Shown here in pieces: positions 41,676 to 51,383 of a stretch of DNA of 64,000 bases. Origin of the DNA: Streptomyces roseofulvus (GTDB taxonomy: Bacteria > Actinomycetota > Actinomycetes > Streptomycetales > Streptomycetaceae). Position 1 is the first letter of the stretch, and the number at the start of each line of letters is the position of its first letter. A program made the position numbers and the translations under genes. The stretch is from NCBI RefSeq assembly GCF_039534915.1, contig NZ_BAAAWE010000001.1, positions 6,882,001-6,946,000 on the forward strand, given 5' to 3'. The notes beneath the pieces are model-generated. The model was not told the origin of the DNA. It worked only from the letters and a program-made list of their open reading frames with translations, and did no database searches.

Positions 41676-42428
41676 ATGAACCGTTTCTCCGGGCAGACCG
41701 CCGTCGTCACCGGCGCCGCCTCCGGAATCGGCGCGGCCAGCGCCGCCCGGCTCGCCCGCGAAGGCGCCGCCGTCGTCGTCGCCGACATCGCGGCCCACGC
41801 CGGCGAGACCGTCGCCGCCCGCATCCGCGCGGAGGGCGGCCGCGCCGCCTACGTCCACTGCGACGTCTCCTCCGAGGCCGACTGGGCCGCCCTGCGCGAC
41901 GAGACCCACGACCGCTTCGGCCCCGTCTCCATCCTCCACAGCAATGCCTTCACCCACACCCCGGCCGCCGCCCACGAACTCCCCCTCGACTCCTGGGACC
42001 GCGAGCTCGCCGTCAACCTGCGCGCCCTCTACCTCGCGGCCCGCACCTTCCTCGACGACCTGCGCGCCGAGGGCGGCAGCCTGGTCGCCACCTCCAGCGT
42101 CCACGCCGACTTCGGCCTCCCCGGCTACCCCGCCTACGCGGCCTCCAAGGGCGGCATGTGCGCCCTGATCCGCCAGTTCGCCGTCGAGTACGGCCCCGAC
42201 GTGCGCTTCAACTCCGTGCTGCCCGGCCCGATCCTCACCGACGTCTGGAACGACGTCGACGAGGAGGGCCGCCGGCTCTCCGCCGACGCCACCGCCCTCG
42301 CCCGCCTCGGCCGCCCCGAGGAGGTCGCCTCCGCCGTCGCCTTCCTCGCCTCCGCCGACGCCGCCTACATCACCGGCACCAACCTCGTCGTGGACGGCGG
42401 CTGGACCGTCAAGAAGGACTCCAAGTGA
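41676..42428 (+). CDS. Short-chain dehydrogenase/reductase (candidate sugar dehydrogenase)
   Basis: The protein has 250 residues. NAD(P)-binding TGAASGIG near 12, catalytic Ser in ATSSVHAD near 140 and YPAYAASKGG near 151 are intact; the end GGWTVKKD is typical. In this operon it is the best candidate for the first step, oxidation of galactose (or another aldose) to the lactone. GAAGG lies before ATG 41676. The substrate is inferred from context only. Confidence 0.88.
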   Translation: MNRFSGQTAVVTGAASGIGAASAARLAREGAAVVVADIAAHAGETVAARIRAEGGRAAYVHCDVSSEADWAALRDETHDRFGPVSILHSNAFTHTPAAAHELPLDSWDRELAVNLRALYLAARTFLDDLRAEGGSLVATSSVHADFGLPGYPAYAASKGGMCALIRQFAVEYGPDVRFNSVLPGPILTDVWNDVDEEGRRLSADATALARLGRPEEVASAVAFLASADAAYITGTNLVVDGGWTVKKDSK

Positions 42429-42438
42429 AGGACTCCCC

Positions 42439-43584
42439 GTGAAGATCACCTCCCTGAAGACCTACCTCGTCGCCCCCCGATGGTGCTTCCTGCGGATCGA
42501 CACCGACGAGGGCGTCACCGGATGGGGCGAACCCGTCGTCGAGGGCCGCGCCCACACCGTCGCGGCCGCCGTCGACGAACTCTCCGACTACCTGATCGGG
42601 CAGGACCCGATGCGGATCGAGGACCACTGGCAGGTCCTCACCAAGGGCGGCTTCTACCGGGGCGGCCCGGTCCTCTCCAGCGCCGTCGCCGGCATCGACC
42701 AGGCCCTGTGGGACATCAAGGGCAAGGCCCTCGGCGTCCCCGTCTGGGAACTCCTCGGCGGGCAGGTCCGCGACCGCGTCCGGGTCTACAGCTGGATCGG
42801 CGGCGATCGCCCCGACGAGGTGGCGAGCCAGGCCCTGGCCCGCAAGAACGAGGGCTTCACCGCCGTCAAGATGAACGCCTCCGCCCAGCTCCGGCTCATC
42901 GACACCCCGGCCGCGACCCAGGCCATCGTCGACCGGGTCGCCTCCCTCCGCGAGGCCGTCGGCGACGCGTTCGACATCGCCATCGACTTCCACGGCCGGC
43001 TCACCCTCCCCATGGCCCGCCGGGTCCTGCCGCTCCTGGAGCCGTACCTGCCCTTCTTCGTGGAGGAGCCGGTCGTCCCCGAGATGAGCGACCACATCGG
43101 CGAGATCGTCCGCTCCACCCCGATCCCCGTCGCCACCGGCGAACGCCTCTACTCCCGCTGGGACTTCAAGAAGGTCCTCGGCCAGGGCATCGCCGTCGCC
43201 CAGCCGGACCTCTCGCACGCCGGCGGCATCTCCGAGACCCGCCGGATCGCCGCCATGGCGGAGGCGTACGACGTCTCCCTCGCCCCGCACTGCCCGCTCG
43301 GGCCCATCGCGCTCGCCTCCTGCCTCCAGGTCGGCTTCGCCACCCCGAACCTGCTCATCCAGGAACAGAGCCTCGGCATCCACTACAACACCGGCTCCGA
43401 CCTCCTCGACTACCTCGTCGACCCCTCGGTCTTCCGGTACGAGGACGGGCACGTCGCCCTGCCCACCGCGCCCGGCCTCGGCATCGAGGTCGACGCGAGG
43501 GCCGTGGAACGCGCCGCCGAGACCGGCCACCGCTGGCGCAACCCGGCCTGGCGCCGCGACGACGGCTCGCTCGCGGAGTGGTAG
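42439..43584 (+). CDS. dgoD: D-galactonate dehydratase
   Basis: The protein has 381 residues, almost the same as E. coli DgoD. Ligand and catalytic positions agree: Asp 183 and His 185 in AIDFHGR, Glu 209 in FFVEEPV, Glu 235 in VATGERLYSR and His near 284 in APHCPLGPIA. It converts D-galactonate to 2-keto-3-deoxygalactonate with magnesium. GTG 42439 has AAGGA at good spacing. It is the last gene of the ROK-controlled operon and ends at a strong terminator. Confidence 0.9.
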   Translation: MKITSLKTYLVAPRWCFLRIDTDEGVTGWGEPVVEGRAHTVAAAVDELSDYLIGQDPMRIEDHWQVLTKGGFYRGGPVLSSAVAGIDQALWDIKGKALGVPVWELLGGQVRDRVRVYSWIGGDRPDEVASQALARKNEGFTAVKMNASAQLRLIDTPAATQAIVDRVASLREAVGDAFDIAIDFHGRLTLPMARRVLPLLEPYLPFFVEEPVVPEMSDHIGEIVRSTPIPVATGERLYSRWDFKKVLGQGIAVAQPDLSHAGGISETRRIAAMAEAYDVSLAPHCPLGPIALASCLQVGFATPNLLIQEQSLGIHYNTGSDLLDYLVDPSVFRYEDGHVALPTAPGLGIEVDARAVERAAETGHRWRNPAWRRDDGSLAEW

Positions 43585-43598
43585 CCCGCCCGACGGGC

Positions 43599-43633
43599 GG
43601 AGGGCCGGACCCCGTCGAGGAGTCCGGCCCTCC
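43599..43633. terminator. Bidirectional hairpin terminator
   Basis: GGAGGGCCGGAC (43599-43610) pairs perfectly with 43622-43633 over an 11-nt loop. It lies between convergent dgoD and galactanase genes. Confidence 0.78.
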
Positions 43634-43647
43634 AGGGCGGTGCGGGC

Positions 43648-45228
43648 CTACCGGTGGGCGAACCAGTTCGCCGCCGGCAGCAGCCTGCTGTCGTAGTCGA
43701 ACAGCGCCTGGTTCTCCCAGGCGTTGCCCGACGACGGGTCGGTGGGGTCCCAGCCGTTGCCGGTGACCGCGGTCCAGGCCGGCTCCCAGTAGACGACGCC
43801 GAGGCCGCGGCCGCCCGGGACGGCCTCCACCACGTTCATCACGTCACGCAGCCACGCCGACTGGCCCGCCGGGGAGGCCGGATAGCCCGCGACCAGCTCC
43901 GAGGACAGGTCGATGATGTTCTCGTGCGCGTCCTTGCTGTCGAGACGGAAGGGGTACGCCGTCTCCGCGACCATCACCTTCTTGCCGTAACGGGCCGAGA
44001 TGTCGTCCAGGTTGGCCTGGAGCGACGACAGCGCACCGTGCCAGTAGCCGTAGAACGACAGCGCGATCACGTCGTAACTCACGCCCTGCGCCTTCGCGTT
44101 GTCGAACCACGTGCGGTACAGCGCGTTGTCGCCGCCGTTCGCCAGGTGCAGGGCGATCTGCGTGGTGGACGACACCGCCTTCGCCGCCGAGATGCCGGAG
44201 TCGAGCAGCCCCGCGAGCTGCGTCCAGTTGCTCGTCGAGCCCTCCGGCCACAGCATGCCGGTGTTGATCTCGTTGCCGATCTGCACCATGTCGGCCGTGG
44301 TGCCCTGTGCCTTCAGCGCGTTGAGGACGTCGTACGTGTGGTTGTACACGTCCGTCCTCAGTTGCGTGTACGAGTGCCCCGCCCACGCGGCCGGCTTGGT
44401 CTGGGCGCCCGGGTCGGCCCAGATGTCCGAGTAGTGGAAGTCCACCAGCAGTTTCATGCCCTGGGCCTTGATGCGCCGGGCCGTGGCGAGGACCCGGGCC
44501 TTGTCGTTGTAGCCGTCGGCCGGGTTCACCCACACCTTCAGCCGGCCGTAGTTGGCGCCCGCGCCCCTGAGCAGCGCGACCGGATCGCCGGTCGTGCCCG
44601 ACGCGTTCTTGTACGTGGCGCCGAAGTCCTCGTTCTTCTTGAGCCCGGAGAGGTCCACGCCCTTCACCGTGAGGCCGGTCGAGCCGGAGGTGAAGGCGAG
44701 GTCATCGACGTTGATCCAGTTGCCCGCCTTGGCATCCGAGTTGATGCTGATCGTGCAGCTGCCGCCGACGACCTTGACGGACGTCACGATCCGTATCCAG
44801 GAACTGGTCGACACCGGCAGGTCGGTGCGCTGCTCGGCCGAGCCGCAGTTGCGCAGGGCGAGATACGCGGAGTTCTGGCCGCCGCCGGAGCGCACCCAGG
44901 CGCTCAGCGTGTACGTGCCGTCGGTGAGCCCGCTGAGGTACTGGTACGTCTCGACCTTGTAGGCCGCCGATGACCAGTGCGACAGCCGGTAGCCGCCGCT
45001 GCGGCCGCCGGCCTCGGTGAACGAGGCCGCGTTCTGCCCGGCGGCCGAGTAGGTGGACCAGCCCGACGGCGTCGCCGTGCCGGTCCCGTCGGCCTCGAAC
45101 CCGGTGTTGGTGAGCGTGGCGGCGGCCACGGCCTGCTGAGCGGGCAGCGGCCCGAGCAGAAGCCCCGCGCCGAGCGCGGTGGCGAGAACGGCGGAGCGAA
45201 GCCGGAAACGGCCTCGGATGGTACGCAT
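43648..45228 (-). CDS. Arabinogalactan endo-beta-1,4-galactanase (GH53), secreted
   Basis: The protein has 526 residues. A signal peptide (cleavage after AVA near 36) leads to a beta-sandwich carbohydrate-binding module (about 37-182, beginning LTNTGFEADGTG), then the GH53 barrel (about 187-526). Catalytic Glu 320 is in QIGNEINTG and Glu 422 in MVAETAYPF. The enzyme cuts beta-1,4-galactan of pectin side chains outside the cell. The products would enter through the importer at 48196 and be cut by GH42. The upstream region (45229-45949) is mostly tandem repeats and no clear promoter box was found. Confidence 0.93.
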   Translation of the reverse strand: MRTIRGRFRLRSAVLATALGAGLLLGPLPAQQAVAAATLTNTGFEADGTGTATPSGWSTYSAAGQNAASFTEAGGRSGGYRLSHWSSAAYKVETYQYLSGLTDGTYTLSAWVRSGGGQNSAYLALRNCGSAEQRTDLPVSTSSWIRIVTSVKVVGGSCTISINSDAKAGNWINVDDLAFTSGSTGLTVKGVDLSGLKKNEDFGATYKNASGTTGDPVALLRGAGANYGRLKVWVNPADGYNDKARVLATARRIKAQGMKLLVDFHYSDIWADPGAQTKPAAWAGHSYTQLRTDVYNHTYDVLNALKAQGTTADMVQIGNEINTGMLWPEGSTSNWTQLAGLLDSGISAAKAVSSTTQIALHLANGGDNALYRTWFDNAKAQGVSYDVIALSFYGYWHGALSSLQANLDDISARYGKKVMVAETAYPFRLDSKDAHENIIDLSSELVAGYPASPAGQSAWLRDVMNVVEAVPGGRGLGVVYWEPAWTAVTGNGWDPTDPSSGNAWENQALFDYDSRLLPAANWFAHR

Positions 45229-45586
45229 CGCCGATGTCCCTTCGACGGTGACGGATGGGGGAGTGGTGGAGCGGTGGCGCTGTTCCTCGGGGACGGGGGG
45301 TCACCCGGGGGCGACGCACCACGTGCGCCACCCCCGGGGAGTCTCGGGGTCCCGACCCCGCGAAGGGGCCGGGTGGGGCGGGAAGGGGCGACGGCGGCCC
45401 CGCCGAAGGCGAAGCCCGTCCGACGTGCCGCCGCCGGCTGGACGCCGACCACGGACGCCGGGCGCGGGCGCCGCCCGGCACCCGCGACGGGCGCCGCGCG
45501 CCGAGCGCCCCCTCCGACCGACATCCCGGCGAGCGTCGCCGCCGACCAGCACCGACGGTCAAGCCCCCGGTGACCAGCCGCCGGCT
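45229..45586. other. Intergenic GC-rich sequence upstream of galactanase
   Basis: No gene was recognised here. Open frames on both strands lack start contexts and domains. It must contain the galactanase promoter, probably near 45240-45300, but no consensus boxes are visible. Confidence 0.35.
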
Positions 45587-45909
45587 GTCAGCCGTCAGCG
45601 GGCGAGCGTCGCCGTCCGGTGTCAGCCGGTCGGCCGGCGTGGCCCCCGGTGGGCACCGACGGCCACGCCCCGGCCGCCGGCCGTCCGACGGCCGGTGGCC
45701 GGTGGCGCCCGCCGAGTGTCAGCCGTCAGCGGGCGAGTGTCGCCGTCCGGCGTCAGCCGGTAGGCCGGCAGCCGCGGGCGGGCACCGGCGGCCACGCCCC
45801 GACTGCCGGCCGTCCGACGGTCGGTCGCGCCCGCCGATCGTCAGCCGTCAGCCGTCAGCCGTCAGCCGTCAGCCGTCAGCCGTCAGCCGTCGGCCGTCGG
45901 CCGTCGGCC
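45587..45909. repeat. Tandem duplication of ~125 bp plus ten heptamers
   Basis: A block starting GTCAGCCGTCAGCGGGCGAG at 45587 recurs at 45718 (with minor changes). At 45840 the same leading heptamer becomes an array: seven GTCAGCC followed by three GTCGGCC, ending at 45909. The tract is noncoding and ends about 40 bp before the GH42 stop codon. Confidence 0.8.
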
Positions 45910-45949
45910 GGAGGTTGCCGCCCGCTGCCGGGTGCGTCGGCGCCCGGCG

Positions 45950-47977
45950 TCAGGCGTGCAGGCGGACGACCCGGACGCCGCCGGCCGGGACGGTGAGCGT
46001 GCCGTGCACCTCGTCGCCGGTCAGGAGGTCCGTGCCGGCGCCGGTGCCGTCCAGGGGCACCTTCGCCTCCTCGGCGGTGTGGTTGAGCGCGAAGACGTAG
46101 TGGCCGTGGCTGCCGGCCCGGCGGACGACCTCCACGTCGCGCGCGAGCCCGGGGCGGCTCGGGACGCCGGCGTCCTCGCAGGCCGCCGCGACGATCGCGT
46201 CCAGCGAGGCCGCGTCGAGGCGGGTGGAGACGTACCAGGCGGTGCCCCGGCCGAGGCGGTGCCGGGTGACGGCGGGGCCGCCGGCGGCGGGGCCGTCCGC
46301 GTACGTCCACACCGTCTCGGCCCCGCGCGGCCGGACGAACTCCGTCCACACGTCGCCGGTGAGCGCGGCCCCGCCGGGGCCGGCGAGGCCGACCCGCTGG
46401 TGGTCCAGGAGCGGCGACCACTCGTCGACGGTGAGGCCGAGGACGTCCCGCAGGGCGCCCGGGTAGGCGCCGGGGTGGACGGCGTCGTGCTCGTCGACGA
46501 TGCCGGAGAAGTACGAGACGACGAGAGTGCCGCCGTTCTCCACGTACTCCCGCAGGTTCCGCCCGGCGGCCTCGGTCATCAGGTAGAGCGCGGGGACGAC
46601 GACCAGCGGGTAGGCGGAGAGGTCGGCCTCGGGGTGGGCGAAGTCCACCGTGAGGTGCCGGTCGTAGAGGGTCTCGTAGAAGCTGTCGGCGCGCTCGCGG
46701 GCGTCGTGCGCCTCGTTCGGCCGCCACTCCAGCTTCTGCGCCCACCAGGACTGCCAGTCCCACAGCATGGCCACGTCCGGGACGGTCCGGGTGCCGCGGA
46801 CCTCCTCCAGGGCGCCGAGCCCGGCGCCGAGCTCGACGACCTCGCGCCAGATCCGGGTGTCGGTCCCGCCGTGCGGCACCATCGACGAGTGGAACTTCTC
46901 GGCTCCGCGCCGGGACTGCCGCCACTGGAAGAACATGGCACCCTCGGAGCCGCGGGCGACGTGCGCGAGGGAGTTGCGGGCCATCTCGCCGGGCCGCTTG
47001 GCCGGGTTGCGGGGCTGCCAGTTCACGCCCGACGTGGAGTGCTCCAGGAGCAGCCAGGGCGCGCCGCCGGCGACGGAGCGGGTGAGGTCGGCGGCCATGG
47101 CGAGGTTGACGTGGGTGCGGCGGCCGTCGGTGATCAGGTAGTGGTCGTTGGTGACGAGGTCCACCTCGCGGCCCCAGGCCCAGTAGTCGATCGAGTCGCA
47201 CTGGCTGAGAGCGGTCATGAAGTTCGTCGTGACCGGGATGCCGGGGGACAGCTCGTGCAGGATGTCCCGTTCCGTCCGGAAGTTCTCGCGGATGGTCGCG
47301 TCGGCGAAGCGGCGGTAGTCGAGCTGCTGGGCCGGGTTGCCGACGGTGGGGGTGGCGCGGGGCGGCAGGATCTCCTCGTACGTGCCGTACCGCTGGCCCC
47401 AGAAGGCGGTGCCCCACGCCTCGTTCACGGCCTCGACGGAGCCGTACGTGCCGTCCAGCCAGCGCCGGAAGTGCGCGGCGCAGCCGTCGCAGTAGCAGGC
47501 GCTGACGGGGACGCCGTACTCGTTGTGGACGTGCCAGAGGGCGAGCGCCGGGTGGCCGGCGTACCGGCGGGCCAGCTCGGTGGTGATCCGGGCGGCGGCC
47601 TCGCGGTAGGCGGGGGAGCTGTGGCAGATCGCCCCGCGCGAGCCGTACGTGAGGCGGACGCCGTCGGCGGTGACGGGCAGCGCCTCGGGGTGCGCGCGGT
47701 AGAACCAGGCGGGCGGGGCGACCGTGGGGGTGCCGAGGTCGACCCTGATGCCGTGCGCGTGCAGCAGGTCGAGGACCCGGTCGAGCCAGCCGAAGTCGTA
47801 CCGGTCCGGCTCGGGCTCCAGGAGCGCCCAGGAGAAGATCCCGACGCTCACCATGGTGACGCCGGCCTCCCGCATCAGCCGCACGTCCTCCTGCCAGACG
47901 CTTTCCGGCCATTGTTCGGGGTTGTAGTCGCCGCCGAACGCGAGCCGGGTCAGGCCCTTGGGGGTCGTGGCTGACAT
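45950..47977 (-). CDS. Beta-galactosidase (GH42), intracellular
   Basis: The protein has 675 residues and no signal. Acid/base Glu 153 in WHVHNEYG and nucleophile Glu 312 in LLLEHSTSG are conserved. Cysteines in SACYCDGCAAHF match the GH42 zinc site. Beta-trimerisation and C-terminal domains complete the usual length. It releases galactose from imported galacto-oligosaccharides produced by the GH53 galactanase. GGAG lies before ATG 47977. It is divergent from the binding-protein gene, sharing a promoter region with two TGTGAACG operators. Confidence 0.93.
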   Translation of the reverse strand: MSATTPKGLTRLAFGGDYNPEQWPESVWQEDVRLMREAGVTMVSVGIFSWALLEPEPDRYDFGWLDRVLDLLHAHGIRVDLGTPTVAPPAWFYRAHPEALPVTADGVRLTYGSRGAICHSSPAYREAAARITTELARRYAGHPALALWHVHNEYGVPVSACYCDGCAAHFRRWLDGTYGSVEAVNEAWGTAFWGQRYGTYEEILPPRATPTVGNPAQQLDYRRFADATIRENFRTERDILHELSPGIPVTTNFMTALSQCDSIDYWAWGREVDLVTNDHYLITDGRRTHVNLAMAADLTRSVAGGAPWLLLEHSTSGVNWQPRNPAKRPGEMARNSLAHVARGSEGAMFFQWRQSRRGAEKFHSSMVPHGGTDTRIWREVVELGAGLGALEEVRGTRTVPDVAMLWDWQSWWAQKLEWRPNEAHDARERADSFYETLYDRHLTVDFAHPEADLSAYPLVVVPALYLMTEAAGRNLREYVENGGTLVVSYFSGIVDEHDAVHPGAYPGALRDVLGLTVDEWSPLLDHQRVGLAGPGGAALTGDVWTEFVRPRGAETVWTYADGPAAGGPAVTRHRLGRGTAWYVSTRLDAASLDAIVAAACEDAGVPSRPGLARDVEVVRRAGSHGHYVFALNHTAEEAKVPLDGTGAGTDLLTGDEVHGTLTVPAGGVRVVRLHA

Positions 47978-48029
47978 GAGTTTCTCCTGAGCACCTGTGG
48001 AACGGAAGGGGGTGTTCGGTTGCCGTGAC

Positions 48030-48133
48030 TGTGAACGTACACACATCAGATTTCGAAGTGGCAACGCAACATAACCGCACAGGAACAACCATTGACAAGT
48101 GTCCGGAACGTTTCTCTACTGTGAACGCTCACA
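48030..48133. promoter_or_regulatory. Divergent promoter with two LacI-type operators
   Basis: TGTGAACGTACACA (48030-48043) and TGTGAACGCTCACA (48120-48133) are inverted-repeat operators sharing TGTGAACG, 90 bp apart centre to centre. For the importer operon TTGACA (48092-48097) is a perfect -35, and TCTACT at 48115 is the likely -10, overlapping the second operator. Operator pair and spacing would allow looping by the LacI protein encoded at 51384. Confidence 0.75.
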
Positions 48134-48195
48134 GATGCATGGTCGGCCTCTCCGTCCGATGGAGAGGCCCCTTTCGGTCAGGGAGAACCCAACCC

Positions 48196-49515
48196 ATGCC
48201 CCAGATCACGCGCCGCAGCCTCGCCGCCGCCACCGCCGTCCTCCTCGGCGCCACCGCGCTCACCGCCTGTGGATCCTCCGACTCCGGCGACGAGGCGGGC
48301 GCCGAGTCCGGCCCCGTCAAGCTCACCTACTGGGCCTGGGCGCCCGGCATGGACAAGGTCGCCGCCCTCTGGAACGCCAAGCACCCCGACATCCAGGTCA
48401 CCGTGCAGAAGCAGGCCTCCGGTGACGACCTGGTCACCAAGATCATCACCGCGGCGAAGGCGCACAAGGGCCCCGACCTCGTCCAGGCCGAGTACCAGGC
48501 CCTGCCGACCCTGGTCAGCAACGACGCCCTCGCCGACATAGCCGGCGAGGTCAAGGGCGTCGAGGAGCAGTTCCCCCGCGGCATCTGGCAGCAGACCACC
48601 TTCGGCGGCGACGCCGTCTACGCCCTGCCGCAGGACTCAGGCCCGCTGATGTTCTTCTACCGCGAGGACCTCTTCAAGCAGTACGGCCTCACCGTCCCCA
48701 CCACCTGGGACGAGTTCGCCGAGACCGCCCGCGCGCTGAAGAAGAAGGACCCGAAGAAGGCCCTCACCACCTTCTCCGCCAACGACTCCGGCCTCTTCGC
48801 CGGCCTCGCCCAGCAGGCCGGCGCCGAGTGGTGGACCTTCGAGGGCGACACCTGGAAGGTCGGCATCGACGACGCCGCGACCAAGAAGGTCACCGACTTC
48901 TGGGGCGGCCTCGTCCAGGAGGGCGCCATCGACAACCAGCCGATGTACACCCCCGCCTGGAACAACGCCCTCAACACCGGCGAGCAGATCGCCTGGGTCT
49001 CCGCCGTCTGGGCTCCCGGCACCCTGGGCACCGCCGCCCCCGCCACCAAGGGCAAGTGGGCCATGGCCCCCCTCCCGCAGTGGAGCAAGGGCGAGAACAC
49101 CACCGGCAGCTGGGGCGGCTCCTCCACCGCCGTCACCGCCGACTCGAAGCACAAGGCGGCCGCCGCCCGGTTCGCCACCTGGCTGAACACCGACCCCGAG
49201 GCGCTGGCGGCGCTCGTCAAGGAGAGCGGCATCTACCCCGCCGCCACCGCGGCGCACACCAGCGGCGCCCTCTCCAAGGCCCCCGACTACTTCGCGAACC
49301 AGCCCGACTTCTACCGGAAGGCCGCCGAGATCGCGTCGACCACCGCCCCCGCGGCCTGGGGCCCCAACGTGAACGTCGCCTACACCGCCTTCAAGGACGA
49401 GTTCGGCAAGGCCGCCAAGGCCAAGACGAAGACCGCCTTCGACGCCGCCCTCGCCAAGCTCCAGGAGACCACGGTCGCCGACCTCGCCAAGCAGGGCTTC
49501 GAGGTCGCCAAGTGA
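48196..49515 (+). CDS. ABC sugar-binding lipoprotein of the galactan importer
   Basis: The protein has 439 residues. The lipobox LTAC near residue 25 is followed by a Ser/Gly/Asp linker and a carbohydrate-binding fold starting VKLTYWAWAPG. The context (GH42, GH53, LacI) points to beta-galacto-oligosaccharides as ligand. GGGAGAA precedes ATG 48196. It overlaps the first permease by 4 bp. Confidence 0.93.
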   Translation: MPQITRRSLAAATAVLLGATALTACGSSDSGDEAGAESGPVKLTYWAWAPGMDKVAALWNAKHPDIQVTVQKQASGDDLVTKIITAAKAHKGPDLVQAEYQALPTLVSNDALADIAGEVKGVEEQFPRGIWQQTTFGGDAVYALPQDSGPLMFFYREDLFKQYGLTVPTTWDEFAETARALKKKDPKKALTTFSANDSGLFAGLAQQAGAEWWTFEGDTWKVGIDDAATKKVTDFWGGLVQEGAIDNQPMYTPAWNNALNTGEQIAWVSAVWAPGTLGTAAPATKGKWAMAPLPQWSKGENTTGSWGGSSTAVTADSKHKAAAARFATWLNTDPEALAALVKESGIYPAATAAHTSGALSKAPDYFANQPDFYRKAAEIASTTAPAAWGPNVNVAYTAFKDEFGKAAKAKTKTAFDAALAKLQETTVADLAKQGFEVAK

Positions 49516-50444
49516 CGCAGCCCCCCAAGGGCGCGCGCAGGTCGTACGGGGTCAAGACGGCCCCGTATGCCTTCCTCCTCCCCGCCGCCGTCCTCTTCCT
49601 CCTCTTCTTCGCGCTGCCCATCGGCTACGCGGTCTGGCTGAGCTTCCACAGGACCGAGATCAAGGGCAACGGCCTCGGCAAGGGCGCCAAGTCCGAGGTC
49701 TGGGCCGGCCTGGAGAACTACGCCTCCGCCCTCACCGACCCCGAGTTCCTCGCCAGCGCGCTGCGCGTCCTCGGCTACGGCGCCGTCGTCGTCCCCGTGA
49801 TGCTCGGCCTCGCCCTCTTCTTCGCGCTGCTGCTCGACTCCCGGCGCGTCCGCGGCCGCTCCTTCGCCCGGCTCGCGATCTTCCTGCCGTACGCCGTCCC
49901 CGGCGTCATCGCCGCCGTCCTCTGGGGCTTCCTCTACCTCCCCGACGTCAGCCCCCTCCACCACCTCCTGGAGAAGGCCGGACTCCCGCAGCCCGACCTC
50001 ATGGACGGCGGCCCGCTGTACCTCGCGATGGCCAACATCGCGGTCTGGGGCGGCACCGGCTTCAACATGATCGTCATCTACACCTCGCTGCGCTCCCTGC
50101 CCGCCGAGGTCTTCGAGGCCGCCACGCTCGACGGCTGCTCCGAGCTCCAGATCGCGCTCCGCATCAAGATCCCGATGGTGGCGCCCTCCCTGGTCCTGAC
50201 CTTCTTCTTCTCGATCATCGCCACCCTTCAGGTCTTCAACGAGCCCACCACGCTCAGGCCGCTCACCAACGGCATCCCCTCCACCTGGAGCCCCCTGATG
50301 AAGGTCTTCAACGACGCGTTCACCGGCGGCAACATCTACGCGGCCTCCGCCACGGCCGTCGTCCTCGCCCTGGCCACGTTCGCGCTCTCCTTCGCCCTCC
50401 TCAGGATCTCCAACCGCCGCACCACACAAGGAGCCAGCCGATGA
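49512..50444 (+). CDS. Sugar ABC transporter permease (MalF type)
   Basis: The protein has 310 residues with six membrane segments and an EAA loop (VFEAATLDGCSELQIALRI near 203). It starts at GTG in a GTGA overlap with the binding-protein gene. It partners with the next permease; as in the pectin locus, no ATPase is encoded nearby. Confidence 0.93.
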   Translation: MTQPPKGARRSYGVKTAPYAFLLPAAVLFLLFFALPIGYAVWLSFHRTEIKGNGLGKGAKSEVWAGLENYASALTDPEFLASALRVLGYGAVVVPVMLGLALFFALLLDSRRVRGRSFARLAIFLPYAVPGVIAAVLWGFLYLPDVSPLHHLLEKAGLPQPDLMDGGPLYLAMANIAVWGGTGFNMIVIYTSLRSLPAEVFEAATLDGCSELQIALRIKIPMVAPSLVLTFFFSIIATLQVFNEPTTLRPLTNGIPSTWSPLMKVFNDAFTGGNIYAASATAVVLALATFALSFALLRISNRRTTQGASR

Positions 50445-51355
50445 CCGGGCTCGCCTCCCCGACGCTCCGCAAGGCGGCCCCCGCCGCCGGCACCACCCCC
50501 GGCGTCCCGCAGGGCCCCCCGCGCCCCCGCCGCACCGCGCTGCTGCCCACCGCCGCGCTCGTCCTCGGCGCGGTCTACTGTCTGCTGCCGGTCGCCTGGG
50601 TCGTCGTCGCCGCCACCAAGGCCGACGACGAGCTCTTCTCCACCTTCAGCTTCCTGCCGGGCAGCGGACTCGGCGACAACCTCACCGACCTCACCGCCTA
50701 CCGCGACGGCATCTACTGGCGCTGGATGGGCAACTCCGTCCTCTACGCGGGCCTCGGCGCCGTCCTGTCGACCGTGGTCTCCGCCTTCGCCGGCTACGCC
50801 CTCGCCGTCTACCGCTTCCGCGGCCGCGAACTCTTCTTCAACGTCATGCTCACCGGCGTCCTCATGCCCCCGGTCATCCTCGCCATCCCGCAGTACCTGC
50901 TCATGGCCGAGGCCGACCTGACGGACAGCTACGTCTCCGTGCTGCTGCCGCTGATCCTCTCCCCGTACGGCGTCTACCTCGGCCGCATCTACGCCGAGGC
51001 CGCCATCCCGGCGGAACTGGTCGAGGCGGGCCGCGTGGACGGGGCCGGCGAATGGCGGATCTTCACCCGGATCGCCGTCCCGATGCTCGGGCCCGGCCTG
51101 GTGACGATCTTCCTCTTCCAGTTCGTCGCCATCTGGAACAACTTCCTGCTGCCGTTCATCATGCTCGGCGACGACGAGAAGTTCCCCATGACCGTCGGCC
51201 TGTTCACCCTCCTCAAGCAGGGCGCCAGCCAGCCCGCCCTCTACACCCTCGTCATCACCGGCGCGCTGCTCGCCGTCGTCCCGCTGATCGCGCTCTTCCT
51301 CGTCATCCAGCGGTTCTGGAGCCTCGACCTGCTGTCGGGCGCCGTAAAGTCCTGA
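50441..51355 (+). CDS. Sugar ABC transporter permease (MalG type)
   Basis: The protein has 304 residues, with an N-terminal Pro-rich tail, six membrane helices and an EAA-like loop (LVEAGRVDGAGEWRIFTRI near 198). ATG 50441 overlaps the previous stop (ATGA). Completes the galactan importer; 28 bp later the LacI gene starts in the same transcript. Confidence 0.93.
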   Translation: MTGLASPTLRKAAPAAGTTPGVPQGPPRPRRTALLPTAALVLGAVYCLLPVAWVVVAATKADDELFSTFSFLPGSGLGDNLTDLTAYRDGIYWRWMGNSVLYAGLGAVLSTVVSAFAGYALAVYRFRGRELFFNVMLTGVLMPPVILAIPQYLLMAEADLTDSYVSVLLPLILSPYGVYLGRIYAEAAIPAELVEAGRVDGAGEWRIFTRIAVPMLGPGLVTIFLFQFVAIWNNFLLPFIMLGDDEKFPMTVGLFTLLKQGASQPALYTLVITGALLAVVPLIALFLVIQRFWSLDLLSGAVKS

Positions 51356-51383
51356 GCACAGGGGAACGAGGGGAACACACAGC

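Noticed and set aside
45229..46100. Plus-strand frames through the repeat-rich gap
   Set aside because: The repeats of 7 and ~125 bp are not consistent with a conserved protein and no start signal is seen.
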